Shown here one piece after another: positions 19,201-31,600 of a DNA stretch of 64,000 nt. The notes beneath the pieces are model-generated. The model saw only the letters and a list, made by a program, of their open reading frames with translations. It was not told the origin of the DNA and searched no databases. Numbering within the stretch: position 1 is the first letter of the stretch; every line of letters begins with the position of its first letter. The DNA lies in the NCBI RefSeq assembly GCF_000210295.1, contig NC_026741.1, positions 1,860,001 through 1,924,000 of the forward strand. Reading direction: 5' to 3'. Source of the DNA: Trypanosoma brucei gambiense DAL972. Lineage: Eukaryota; Euglenozoa; Kinetoplastea; Trypanosomatida; Trypanosomatidae. Both the position numbers and the translations under genes were made by a program.

Positions 19201-22200
19201 CCAGCCGTCTCGCAGAGTTGAAACTGGGGAAATCTGCTCCAATTTCCACGTTCCTTGTCTTGGAGCCCTGCTCCGAGGCGCCGCAGCTAACCACATTACT
19301 TAAGCCGCTTCAGTGGGAACACAGTATCTTTTCATCCGACGATATGTTGTCATACTTTGTTTTATTCGCTGACTATTACCCAGCCTTCCAACTCCAAAGT
19401 TTGTTGGTACTCGGTCCCCTCCCGGTATCCAAGCCCAGGAGGCACTAACCTTTTTTTCGTTGCTCACGACCGGTACCCTCGACTCCGAGACGTAAGCGGC
19501 AAACTCAATTCATCCTGTCGCGTGCGCTGCCATCTTTGCTTCAACCCTCTCCGTTCCCCCCTTTCACCCCCTCGCCTGGATTTGGCAGTAGCGTTAAAGA
19601 TCTTGCTTTGCCTCCTTCGCTATTTACACACACTGGAACAGCTAACCTCGGGCAAGTCCCCGATTTTGCTTAGCCAACTATCTTACATTACTGACAGGAC
19701 ATCATATTTATGCAGCATCCTCGGTAGCACGTCACCGTGGGGATTCATTTGTATGTGCGCTGCCCTGTATGAAACCACTAAATGCTGTGGAAAACAGTGC
19801 TAACGATAGCATTCTCATTTTCATCCCACTACAACCGCCTCCGGCCAAATTTAACAAAGTTAGTAATGCTCTCAAAATAACAGGCCTATTAGACTCCCAA
19901 CCCCGCCTAATTAATGCCAGACCGGATGAATATGACCCCATTGAAGCGTGGTGCAGGTAGATGTATAACTTTCCTACCGCCCTTTCTGCTCTGCTGAACA
20001 GCTTTCTCCTTCAAGTTTCGGTTGTGTCTGTGGCACCTCCATCTTTTCAACTCCCTACGTGCAACACACCCGCCACAGCCCCTCTCGTCTCCATTTTATC
20101 TTGAAAAAGCCGCTGTTTTAACCCCCAACACCTCCATAGCAACAGGATATCCAAACAAACTTTTTTTGACAGTAAAAAGAGAATGCCCACGGTGGCCTGA
20201 TGACGACGCGAAGCGCTCCGTTTAGTCTTTTTTTCTTTTTATTACTCCTTACCTTCAAACTCGTCTTCCACAGGCGATGTTGATGTTTCCCTTGAGTCTC
20301 GCACGTTATTACCCGACGTCAAATTGCTATGTGGATGGGCCTCTACCGAATGAATAGCACCTTTGGGACTGGGAGGATCGGCACTACCTCCGTCTGGCAT
20401 TGCAGCAGTTTTTGTCAACATTCTCCAGTTTTGTGTCGTGCAAAACGTACCGGTGTCGCGAGGCAGTTTGCCTTCATTGTTTTTCCATCTTAGGCCGTGT
20501 ATTTTTACACCTGCGGTTGCTAAAAAGAGAGTTCGCTTCCACCCTTACTGCGACGTCTGCATTATCCACTTTTAGTAAGCGAAACGTCATTTTGGTCGGC
20601 ACAATCAACCGTAAACCATCTCTCCGGCTGCTTAAATAGGGCCCCCGCCTTCTCTTCAAACGTGCAATTGCACTTTTGCGGCTCAGCGGCCCTTCCCAAA
20701 ACCAGCAAGTTTACATAATACTGCGCTGCGACGCTCAGCATAGCGAAACCCTCGCTCTCTCTTAGCCACACAAAAACACACCAGAGCAAACGTGTCACCC
20801 AACGCATGTAAGCAACATGTGCACTTAACAGTTTAATATATATATATATACTTATTCCATTATGTGATGTTTAAACGTACCGTGCGTACCACTGCTACAT
20901 TCTTTCCAACCTTACTGAGCATTAAATTTAATAATAACTTTCTTTCCTAGACAAATAACTCTCTCACGCTCCAATAACCCAACCCAACGAACCCCCTTCC
21001 TCTATCCGATTTTCCCACATTATCTCCCACAAGCGAAGTGGGGGAAAGGCCCTGCGCTTGTGCATGGGCAGTTTCTTGTAGGCACAGGAATTCGGTGCGA
21101 CTGCGTGCGACCCTGTCAACGACGCTGCTATGCACTTTAGGGAAATAAACATATGAAGCTGGTATGTTTATAGAAGTTGGGGGATGTATAAATGTGGAAA
21201 TATTACAAGTTGCGCATGTTGGCTGAAAAGAAGTACATTGAACGATACCCTTGTGGTTTTAAAGAAGGAGTATCATCGAAGGTAATGAATAGTAAATGGG
21301 TGGTGCCAACGATTGGGACCTTTGTTGGCCAACAGGGCCGCGCTCCAGCCCCGTCACTACTCGCACAGGTCGAGGAATTGGAACCAGGAACTTGCTTTCC
21401 GGTTAGGGGGCAGCCGACAGAATAGCACAGCATCTTGTTTCCTCCTGCATCAGCTGCTCTACTGTCCGCATTTTGATTTCCAAGCATTCCACAAGCAACC
21501 GTTCCGCTCACTGCGTTTTTTGGCGACGTCGTGGGCGTCAATCAAACCCCTATAAAATCTAACGGGGTGGCCGCTCTGCTTTCTCAAAGGGGAAAAAACA
21601 TCTTGCTGCGCTTCGCATCTACTTAAATAAGCTACCATGTCCACCAGACCCTCCTCGAGGGAATCCGGAAGTGGACTGCCTACATTCCAATAACCAACAC
21701 AAATTTGTTTAAACCATGTGGATGACCTCCCTAAAAGAATACAAAATGATACAGAAGAGAAGAAAGTACCGCACTAAGATAGAAAAAGCACAAAAGACAA
21801 TCGAGCACGAAACAGACCTCGCAGCAGTTACCCTCATATTAACACGGCGCCAACGTCGATGACACAACGGAGGATATACTCCTTTTAAACGAAAATCGGG
21901 GCACACAATCACCCCAACAAGCAGCTGTAGCGGACACGTATCGTTACAACATGCAAACAAGATTAACCACTTGAGATCTAAATGAATCAAACGAAGATGG
22001 TACAGACACAAAAACCACTTGTTTCATACTTCCTTTAGATCACTAACAGAAAAAATACATCCCTGGACATCATATGACGTGACATGACATCCACTTCAAC
22101 GGTGTGAATTTCAAAAACGGCAAATACATGTATAGCCATGATGATATTGCATGTTAAATAATAAAATAATATAGCTCGCTAATGATCGCTCACACTCAAA

Positions 22201-22274
22201 AAAATAAGTAAATAAATGTTTATATGTTTGCCCATTACTCTACGACAATTAGTGAAATTTAAAAAATATATAAC
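15686..22274. other. Gene-free convergent strand-switch region, 6.6 kb
   Basis: Plus-strand genes end at 15685, and the next gene (trans-sialidase) is read leftwards and ends at 22275, so two transcription units converge here. I see only short frames with no family resemblance, an AC microsatellite at 16215-16242, small AT repeats near 17764-17790 and 20838-20850, and scattered pyrimidine tracts. In T. brucei such regions usually hold transcription termination marks (H3.V, H4.V, base J). I looked for tRNA B boxes, common at these sites, and found none convincing. Remnants of degenerate genes cannot be excluded by eye. Confidence 0.55.
16215..16242. repeat. (AC)14 microsatellite
   Basis: Fourteen uninterrupted AC dinucleotides within the convergent gene-free region. 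Confidence 0.97.
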
Positions 22275-24521
22275 CTATGCTGACAGTAACTGGAGCAGTC
22301 CAAGACCCATCAACAGGTAAAGTAACCGATGCACCCGCACGCCCCCATCGGAGATAACAACGAGTTTCAATGACGCGCAGTTTTCATTCATCTCGTTTCC
22401 AATACCCTCAGCAATATCTTTAAGCAGAGAGGGTGATCTCCCCTCCGGTGACAGTTGAGATACCGCGATCACATTGTTATTAAGATAAAGAGACCGCAGC
22501 TCACTCCCGCTCAGTTGCCGATTATACAGCAGCACGTTCTTCACAACTACACCATCACCTGCTGCCACATCCTCTACGCCAGGATGACCAACGAAGAAGC
22601 GGGAGATGTTAAGCAGTTTACCAGCACCTGTAACTATGGTGTCCATATCAGGCAGGTGCTTTCCATCAAGATGAGCGAAAACCTTCCCAGCACTCAACGT
22701 GAGCGCAACCTGGTGGATCCCATTCGTACCGGGAGACTGCTCGTCTTCTACCGCACCCGAAACCTGACCAGCGCCATGCCGGCAAACATCCTTCACAAGG
22801 GATAGCGTAATGTACTTGCTGGTCTGTCCATCATGCGTCACAAACCCCACCAACGACGTCTCATTCTGCGTGATTTCCGCAAGTTGCACTGTCACCACAA
22901 GCGTAAAGTGAGTATTAGCAAAGTGATAACGTTGGTCCTGCCCCTGCTCGCTCACGGGCCATGACACACTGCTGTCATTCTTGCCACTTAGCTGCAATCC
23001 ATCATCAATAACGGCAGCACCACCCACACTAGCGTTCACGCACTGGTAAGCGTCAGACCACACAGTTCCGACTGCGGGCCCAGCAAGCAAGCCAACGAGA
23101 CCGGCAGTGGGGATCCCAGTGCAGGTGGTTTCATCGGTGACATCTGAAGAACACGTACCAGCCAGCAGTCTGTCTTGTGCTTTCCACAGCCTTACGGTCG
23201 ACCGGACAAGCTCCAGTTCATCAACGAGGTGTACAAGGTGTAGGCTGACAACACCAACAATGCTCTCTTCATGCAGGCAGTGTAACTCCCCAGTCTTTGT
23301 GTACAACAGAGAGCTATATGGACTGCTGTCATCACCCACAGAAATCTGTCCAACGAAGAACACACGGTTACCATCAGTCAACCACAGTTGCAGCCGATCA
23401 CGTATCCACTTCCCATGAATATTCTTTGGCTGGGTGACAAGCATCACAGGCACATCGTCAAAGGTTACTTTGATCGAACTACCCGAGCTGCCTGGTTGGT
23501 TACGTTCCGGTGAGTTACCAATAACGCGAGAAATGGTTCCTAGTGATTCAACCCAAGTTGCCCCCATGTCACTAGATTCGAACACCTTGCGGTACCCGGC
23601 ATCAACGTATCTTCCAACCTTGTCTGTCCTCCCATTGAGCAGAAGCCTCTCGCCCCACCACACAATGGAGGACTCAGTTGTGCCAATAGGAGTTGCACCC
23701 TTGCTAAACTCCCACGTCTTCCCGTCATCATCAGAATATAATATCATTGCAGTGAGATAATTTTCGGCATCTAGGATCTGCACGGGGAATACAACCGTAC
23801 CATTCGGCGTCACGATACCGTTACCCACACCACCAAGGTACTGAATGGGTGAACGGCCGTTTATTTTCCCAACGGTGCCTAACAACGATTTCAGGTACTG
23901 GGGATCCTTCCATACAATGGTTGCACTCGCATTGCCGCTCTCATCCACTGTCTTCTGAACAGTGCCCTTGTACATCAGTATATCCCAGTCATCGCCGTTA
24001 GCTTGTCCCGTCCACCACGTTTTGGAGTTGTTGTACCTTCCTACCAGAACAAATACCGTGTTGTTCTTTACAACAACTGTGGGGTCCACGACGCGGGAGT
24101 GGTCCTTATTTACGCGGGCGTTCTCAAAAATAATCTCGGTCTTCCACGTACGACCACCATCCGCACTGTATCGCGCAACCGTGTCAATAAATGCGAAGTC
24201 CTCAGACGATGTGTATCGACAATCCGCTATACCAATTATTACGCCGTCAACCTCAATGAGTGAGGGTATGCGGAACGAATGAACGTCCTTCATCCCTTCC
24301 TTCCTTATGTTAGGACTAGTATCTTTGGGTTCCAGTATGCAGCGTCTACTTCCCCGATAAGTGCTTTTAGGGTCCTTCCCCACACTTAAGCATCCCTCGT
24401 TAACTACCCACAACCCACCCCCTAAAAACATCTCACGGGTAGTACCTTCTTTTGCATCGACAACCAGTACACTACAGCAGTGCCAAACAATGGCAACTAG
24501 CAACAACATGTAGGATGCCAT
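22275..24521 (-). CDS. Trans-sialidase family protein, GPI-anchored
   Basis: The 748-residue protein has a signal peptide (to about residue 23), a six-bladed sialidase domain, a lectin-like C-terminal domain and a hydrophobic GPI-addition tail (last ~18 residues). Trans-sialidases move sialic acid from host glycoconjugates to surface galactose acceptors of the parasite. Asp boxes are at YSADGGRTW (119-126), YSDDDGKTW (262-270) and ESSDMGATW (315-323). Aligned by eye to the T. cruzi enzyme, the Arg triad (R84, R298, R374), the acid/base Asp (D108), the Glu/Tyr nucleophile pair (E283, Y402) and the acceptor Trp (W372) are all present, so it looks catalytically competent. The position of the acceptor-site Tyr119 appears to be Trp (W169, in SKTWWTGQ). 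It is the only minus-strand gene in the window. Confidence 0.93.
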   Translation of the reverse strand: MASYMLLLVAIVWHCCSVLVVDAKEGTTREMFLGGGLWVVNEGCLSVGKDPKSTYRGSRRCILEPKDTSPNIRKEGMKDVHSFRIPSLIEVDGVIIGIADCRYTSSEDFAFIDTVARYSADGGRTWKTEIIFENARVNKDHSRVVDPTVVVKNNTVFVLVGRYNNSKTWWTGQANGDDWDILMYKGTVQKTVDESGNASATIVWKDPQYLKSLLGTVGKINGRSPIQYLGGVGNGIVTPNGTVVFPVQILDAENYLTAMILYSDDDGKTWEFSKGATPIGTTESSIVWWGERLLLNGRTDKVGRYVDAGYRKVFESSDMGATWVESLGTISRVIGNSPERNQPGSSGSSIKVTFDDVPVMLVTQPKNIHGKWIRDRLQLWLTDGNRVFFVGQISVGDDSSPYSSLLYTKTGELHCLHEESIVGVVSLHLVHLVDELELVRSTVRLWKAQDRLLAGTCSSDVTDETTCTGIPTAGLVGLLAGPAVGTVWSDAYQCVNASVGGAAVIDDGLQLSGKNDSSVSWPVSEQGQDQRYHFANTHFTLVVTVQLAEITQNETSLVGFVTHDGQTSKYITLSLVKDVCRHGAGQVSGAVEDEQSPGTNGIHQVALTLSAGKVFAHLDGKHLPDMDTIVTGAGKLLNISRFFVGHPGVEDVAAGDGVVVKNVLLYNRQLSGSELRSLYLNNNVIAVSQLSPEGRSPSLLKDIAEGIGNEMNENCASLKLVVISDGGVRVHRLLYLLMGLGLLQLLSA

Positions 24522-26664
24522 TGATCAAAAGTATGTATGTGTGTAAAAATAATGGAGGCTGAAGTCCGTGGTTACCAACACAACGCCAAAATCCTCGCAC
24601 CACGTATTGTTGATTCAGGACAAAGATAACAACTGTGCGTCTACCTTCCTAATGAAGAATTAATAGCCAAAACAAAACACAGAAATCAATAAGTGTTCAA
24701 CAAGTGCGCACAGAGATAAAATGACTCAATGAAGCAAAAAGCAAAACAAAGGAAACGTGAGCAAATGAACAAGGAGATAGTATATAAGACCAAAGTAGTT
24801 TGAGCGGATTCTAAAACAGGCCGTGTCCCACTGAAATTTTCTAACTCCTCAGCAGGTACTTTTTACCTAATATGTGTTTTGCCATACATAGGATACCTCA
24901 CTAAAGCATATCTTCAACTCCTTGAGCCGTGGTGAGTGATGTACCGGGCGTCTTTACGTCGTCCATCTCCTTTACGCAAGTGAAGCTGACCGGTATTAAT
25001 CGGAGTAGGTTCCTTCCAGCGGGATTAAGAGTTTTGGCTTTTCTACGCTAATGTTTCGGGTGCCATTTTCTTTTTTTGTACCATGATGAAGAAGTGAAGG
25101 AAACTACATTTTCATTGGGGTTCCGGTCTTGACTGACACTAGATGTGACGGAAGTGGATGGTTGGTAACAGATTTTCACCATTCCAGTGGGTTTGTGCTT
25201 CGAAAATTGAGGACCCTTTGATAATATGGATGCAATCCATATTTTGAAGAAGCGATCGTGCTAACCAACGATAATTTTCAGGAAAGATTAAGGGAAATCC
25301 TCGCCATATTCCGCTGCTGATACAGTACCACATAATTTCCCCTCTAAATTGAACCTTGTAACCGAGTTTATTCCATAGGTAACACGTTTACCACATTTCT
25401 TTCATGGCAGTTTGCACGACCCTCGATAAGCATTCCATTGCATCAGCAGGGCATGAACTGATATGTCACTATATCAGCCCATACCCCAATACTTGCTAGA
25501 AAAACAGAGCCAACTCCTTTGAGACATTGCTAGTGCTAGATTCACCACTTGGGACGTCCCGGAGTTCCACACCTACCTCAGAGAAGCGCTTTGCGACGCA
25601 CAGCAACAGCATATGCGGCACCGCAAATGTTTGAAAGCACCTCTCCCATATCCAAAAGTGTGTTACGTGCCTCGGGCTGATGCCGTATCCACATCGCACG
25701 ACAACGGCCATCCGGAGGGGGGAAATCGCACCTTAGTGTAGCGGGTTACATTGGTCCCGCCTGTGCGCCAACTGAGACCACAGAGTGGGAGGAGCAAGTC
25801 ATTCTTAGTAACACCAAGACGTCCGATGTGTTGCTTGGGTTTGATACGGCAGATGAAGCCGTACCAATTACGGTCCTACCACCGCAGAACTCGGGTATCT
25901 CCAACATATATCGAATGTTCTCCTAAAAGCTCTCCGCTGCCTTCACAAGGGCGTGATGTCTCCACCATGAAGTAACTTTGTTACAAACATGTATTGTACC
26001 TTACTTTCACACCGTTTCCCCCCCCCCCCCTGGAAGAACTGCTCGTCACTCCTACGTGTGCTTCACCGCATCTATTCCCCCCAGGGTCTCCCTCTCCCTC
26101 TCTCCTTCTCCCTCTCCTTCTCCCCCACCCAAGGCCATCCCTCATTCGTAAACGCGCACGCCCACATCTAAAGCCCCAACACCCCAAACCCTCACTTCGA
26201 GGACACGATTCCGCGTCCAGGCAACACCAAAAGCCAGCACCTCGGCTAATGACGGTTAAATGCCCATTCCCTCCCTTTCCCCCCCCCCCCAAACACACAC
26301 GCACACACACCGCAGAAAAGGAGTAATTGCAACGTCTCGACGGCATCAAGGTTGAGAACGGAACCTGGGGGTTGCCGCCACCGCGTTGGGTGCCCAGGGG
26401 CTGAGAAAGAGAGCGAAACAAACGCTAGATCATCTCCACAGACGGCGGAGGTGAGCGCGAAGCGCCCATGTAAGCTTCGCGGCACTGGAGCGCGCTGATG
26501 ACGCTATGCGACAGGGAGCCAACCACAAAGAACGCGTCGCTGGGAACGTCAACCTCGAGGAGATGCAGAGCGTGAGAAGTATCCGTGGAAACCCTTCGAT
26601 TCCACCCCCGTACTTGCATATATAACGTTGAGAGTTTTCACCCACCGTGCCACCATATGGGGAA

Positions 26665-26684
26665 ATATATATATATATATATAT
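26665..26684. repeat. (AT)10 microsatellite
   Basis: Ten AT dinucleotides in the divergent gene-free region. Confidence 0.95.
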
Positions 26685-28450
26685 GCCCCGAAGGACTTTA
26701 ACCTCAGCAAAGGCATCATGAGGCAAACCCAAACCTACCGTTTCCACCTCGGCACGGTTCGCGTCATGACTGGGCGGTAACGCACAGCCGGTGCGGGGCT
26801 CAACAAACGGCTAGACACAAAGTACGGAGGGGCTGCAACGGCTGGTGCGGTTCATGCAAGCGATGATGACTACTAGGGCTGCGCGCTTTGCACGCCACAC
26901 ATGGTTTCACCAGCGGGGTGATCATACAGCTCAAGCAACCAAAAGGGGTGTCAAATGGGCCGCATCTTATTTTGGGGTGGAATGTTGTCCAAGTTTAGTT
27001 GATAATGGCCGATCCAGTGTCAGCTCCACTCTCGCTGGAAGCTGCAAGATTTTTGCCAACCATCGCTGGGCCTGTCGTTGCAGCAGATCGAATGTTTTTA
27101 ATTAGCTAACGGCATGCGCTGTGAGATATAATGTGGACTCGGGGATGGCTCTACCGTTTGCAGTTGAATGGTGTACTAATTTATCTTACCTGGTGTCTGG
27201 GGATGACATGACTTCTTCGGAACCTGTCCGTATGATAAAACACGGTTTTTGTAACGTCGGGTGATTTGATATTTGGGGTAGCGTTGGGTGTTGGGAACCT
27301 TCTTCCGTTTTACCACTCCTATCGTTCAAAGCTGGGGTCGTCTTGTGGGTAAGGCTTGATATGAACATTTGGTGCCACAATCGGGTTGTCCGCAGCAGCA
27401 CCAGCGTCACAGTGCACAGTTTCCTCCCCCTATTTAAGGGTTCTAGTCATTTATGAAATACCGCTGGCATCGTTCTTATCAACAGACGCGCTTCTTTGGC
27501 CAACACTTTTGAAACCTATGTGCCAGAGACACTGTAATGAAGTGTCTTGTAATCGTGGCTGCGATCCTTGAGGTATATTGCTTACGCAGTTATGTTGCTT
27601 ATGCTGGGTTTTGCGCATGCGAACACCGCATCAAAGCCTTAGTGGGGGGTTTCGCTTCCTGTTCTATAGCAGACTTTGCTTGGAAAAACTTCTTTCGAAC
27701 TGTACTCCTTCCTGGACTTAATGGTTATTCTGGCACCGACCGTTATGTTCTTTTTTTTTTTGCTTCGGTTATAAATAGGTAATTCCGTACTGTGGTCACT
27801 GGCGAATCTGATTAGTAAGATCTAGATCTCTTTAGACAAGTGATTTTTTATCAACTAACTGCGAGTGTTAAGATAGCAAAAAGAAAAAAGGGGGTTTTGC
27901 GTTAAGCTATACATTTTTCTTTTAGCTACCTCTCACGCCACATGTCCCACTTGTGGCTGGTAATTACAACTTTGTCGTTGAAGCTAACTAATTTTACCTT
28001 GGTATCGTGAAATGTGCTGGAGAATCATGTACGTGCATCCACTTGTTTGGGCATTATTGGGGTTAGGGAGGGGTCTTGTCACTTACGTGTTCTTTTTGCG
28101 GAAGCAACTGTCTTATGCTTGCTCGATAAATAAGTATTTATTCGGAGACTTTCCGACATCTCTCGATAATGAAATATACGCTTGTTTGGGTCTGTGGAAT
28201 GGTGACCGTTTCCAAAAGTCGGTCCGTTGATTGTCGTTTCCACCAGTGCTGTCACAGGGGATATTTAAAACGCTTACTTTCGTTCGTCGCCCGTCATGGG
28301 GAGGGCATTCGTGCAAAAGTAACTAAGTGCTTTTCAGAGGCTTTGATTGATTTTTATCATTTGGTGTTGTTGTTTTGGGAGACCTGTTAATATCCATATT
28401 ACTAGGGAAATTTTGTGTTGTTTTCGGTATTACCTACTATTATTGTCTAC

Positions 28451-28519
28451 ATATTTTTTTAACTGTCTTTCTCTCCTTACTCCACATTTTTTCACGTGTG
28501 CTACTAAATCTTAAAATAG
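28451..28519 (+). promoter_or_regulatory. Predicted spliced-leader acceptor for the helical-repeat protein
   Basis: T-rich tract (TTTTTTT, then CTGTCTTTCTCTCCTTACTCC) followed by the first AG at 28518-28519. It excludes the TTG-initiated upstream extension with its artificial hydrophobic stretch. Confidence 0.5.
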
Positions 28520-28611
28520 CGGTCAGAGAGATATCATCAGCCACGCACCCTCGTTTACTGTGGCGTGTACGCAGACCCCCAGAACTGGCTGGGTATTATG
28601 TACCCGGACAG

Positions 28612-31600
28612 ATGCTTCTGTGCCGTCCCGCGCGGTGTTTCACCTCTCCACCTGAAAAAAGTCAAGGTGACCGAGATGTTGCAACTACAGCTTTCCCTGG
28701 TCCTTATCCGAAGGTGAAGCGGAGCCACGCCAATCGTCACCATGGCACTGCAAGATGTGGGGGAACGAGCGCATTAGATGCCGCTGAACTATCAAGGTTA
28801 TGTTTAACACTACCTGTGCTTAACGCTGAGGAACACCATGCGGCGCGCAAAGAGATGAAGCGAGTCCCATTAGTGCCCGGGCGCAAAGGATACAGTAGTG
28901 ATGCCGAAGAAAAGGCAATAACTTACCTCCTGAACCATTGTCGTTTCCCTACTGAAGACTGGTGGACATCCTTGAGTCTTCTTGCTCGTTGGCGTGAACT
29001 ACCTCAGCAAAAACTGTTAAAAGAATCCCCTCTGGGCACATCAGCATTGTTCCCAAGACATATGTCAATGGCTGCAAGTTCTCAGCTAATGCGATGTCTT
29101 TCCTATACCAAGCATGCGTGGGTAGATGTGTTAACTCTGTACGAGACTACAACACGAAATTCAGCGGTATTAGGTGAAGTTCATGACGTAAAAGAAGATG
29201 ATAAGGGCAAAAGTTGCTGTAGTGATGTCAGCCACCAAGCACTCCGCTGGATGCGACATGTGGCACTAACGTCGCTTTTAAGTATTGGTCGGTGGAAAGA
29301 ATCCTTACAGTTTTATCGTCATATGCTGTATCAGCGCGAGATGCCAAGTTATATTTGCACAGGTCATTTGATACAACGTCTTGGTGAGGTTGGACGGTGG
29401 GAACCGGTGTGTAACATTTTCAGTATCAGTCTTAAAATTCTTAAGGACGCTCGGGAGCGTGCCCCAGCAAAAAAATATCCAGAAGTGGTTACATATTCCT
29501 CACAGCAAATGATGTCGCGGGGAACAACCTCGAAAAGGCGAAGTGAGTGGGGTACAATGTTCTCTATGGCTCTGGACGTTGTATGTCGGTTATGTCATCA
29601 GCCTTACGTAGCCAAGTTAATGTTTGATCAGGCATACAGTATGAATGGAAGTGGAGTATTATTTCAGTGGGATGGCAATTTCTTGTCAGCGGTTCAGGCG
29701 TTACATTCAGAAAGGGAAAGGGCTGATATGCTGTGTCGTGCTCGCGCTGCTGGTCAGTTGGACTCCTTTAAACTTGTGCGCGGTCTTAACCATCACCAAA
29801 AGTGGCTGGATGCCATAGCTATATTTGCTGAGGCTGTGGAAACAGGGCAATTGACAAAGAGAGAAGTTGGGCAGTGTCGATTGAATATTCTTCACGCTAG
29901 TAACGTGACTAATATTCAGGGGATCGTGAGCCGTATTCAAGAAATCTGCAAACGCTCAGCGGATTCACTACTACTAAATGATGCTGAGGTTGAGTGTGTT
30001 TTTTCAAAACATTACAACTTTAAAACGTTCTCGAATGCTTCAGTACCTATGCGAGTATATACCGTGGTCCCTCATTGGTTGTTTTGTCTCCGGCTTTTGT
30101 CGTACAACTATCCGCGATATCTTCTCGAAGATGACAAAGTACCAAGAACGGGGCAAAAACGTCTCCCCAACGCCCGTATGATGTCTCTACTTCTCCGTCA
30201 CTCCATGCCATGGACTGTAGCTATCCGTCTGCTTACTATTGCTCTGAGGCTGGGCGAACATTCAAACACAAAAGCAATGGAAGCCACTTCCGATTCGCTC
30301 AGTGCAGCTCTAATGGTGAATCACGTCGCGGAAATTCTCTATGCACAAGGGCAAAGAGCCCGTGCGATAAGTTTGCTGGATTCAGTTTCGCACAGGCAAT
30401 CGCTGTCTCTGTCCGCAAAGATGCTCGAATGCATACCGCTGACAATGTTGACGGCGGGCGGCAAAACTAAGGGAGGGACAGGACTAAAGGTTGACAACAA
30501 GGTTATTTATCATTATATACAGACAACAACGAATTGGATGCGGGCGCTCTCTGTTATCGAGGCGGTGGTATATCAACGATCCTCTTCCACCAATCCTCTC
30601 GCTTCTTTACCTGCCTCTGTGCATTGCAGTGTTCTTCAGATGCTGCAACGTTGCTCACTACGAAATGCGTGGCTGCTTTCGTTTTTTTACTTCAAGTACT
30701 CAATGTCTGCAGTGCGGTTATTGGACAAAAAACAAGGGACAGTCCTGTGTCATGATCAACCGCACCTTCTGCAGAAGGAGGACCTACGTAATACGGTTTA
30801 CAGTGTCATGTACGAAACCTTGCTGAATATTCTTAAAGCGCTGATTGATGAGTCCGACAAATGTAAAGAGAATGCGTGTTTCGAACTTGTTAGCGCTGTC
30901 ATGACATTTTGCGGAGGGCGTGTTCCTGCGCATATGTTGCTTCCTAATCAAATGGATCGCCTTCTTCCACGTGCAGCTGGTGCATTCAACACAGTACATA
31001 ACGTGGAGCTGCGTGTGCGAATAGGGTTGAAACTTGTGCAGAGTGTTATTGAGCTTCTTTCGAAAGAGGTGAAGAAACAAAGGGGAAATTGTCGTGATAG
31101 CGACGTATTGTCTCTTGCCGTCATGTTCCACGGGTTGCAGAAGCTGTTATGCCGGGGGACAGAACACCACCGGCGTATCCGATATACCGATGAGCTTTTA
31201 CAACTCGGTTCCCCTCAACCGACACCCCACATGGGAGGTAGAGGAACAATAATGCAGGGGAAGCCTACCACCTGCGGTGTGGAGGACAGTGTGCTGTGGC
31301 GGTCTTCCCTTGAGTTGCTTGCTTTGCAGTGCGAGTGGTGCGGAACGTGCACTATGGCACCTGGAACATTGAAACTTGTGTACCGCACGTGCGCTTATTC
31401 CGGTGGCCAATGGGGCGCTGCCCTACTCGCTACGCAATATATCCTGATGGAGCAACAACGAGATACAGCGATGAAGGGGCCGGTGGGACCGGATAACTGT
31501 TCCCTTTATTGTTCCCTGTTCGGTTGGGAAAAGGCACTCGGGTTTTGGTCCCTCCACTTCCCACATCGTGCACTAAGTGAGGTGCTACCTTATCCCAAGG

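Larger units (their letters stand above)
24522..28611. other. Divergent strand-switch region with long C runs, candidate transcription start region
   Basis: The trans-sialidase is read leftwards from 24521 and the next gene rightwards from 28612, so transcription of both must begin in between. No gene is supported. The interval carries two long C runs (26018-26030 and 26279-26290; G runs on the minus strand), an intervening C/T-rich block and an AT microsatellite at 26665-26684. Long G runs have been noted at T. brucei RNA polymerase II start regions. Position and G runs are seen; start-site function is inference. Confidence 0.5.
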
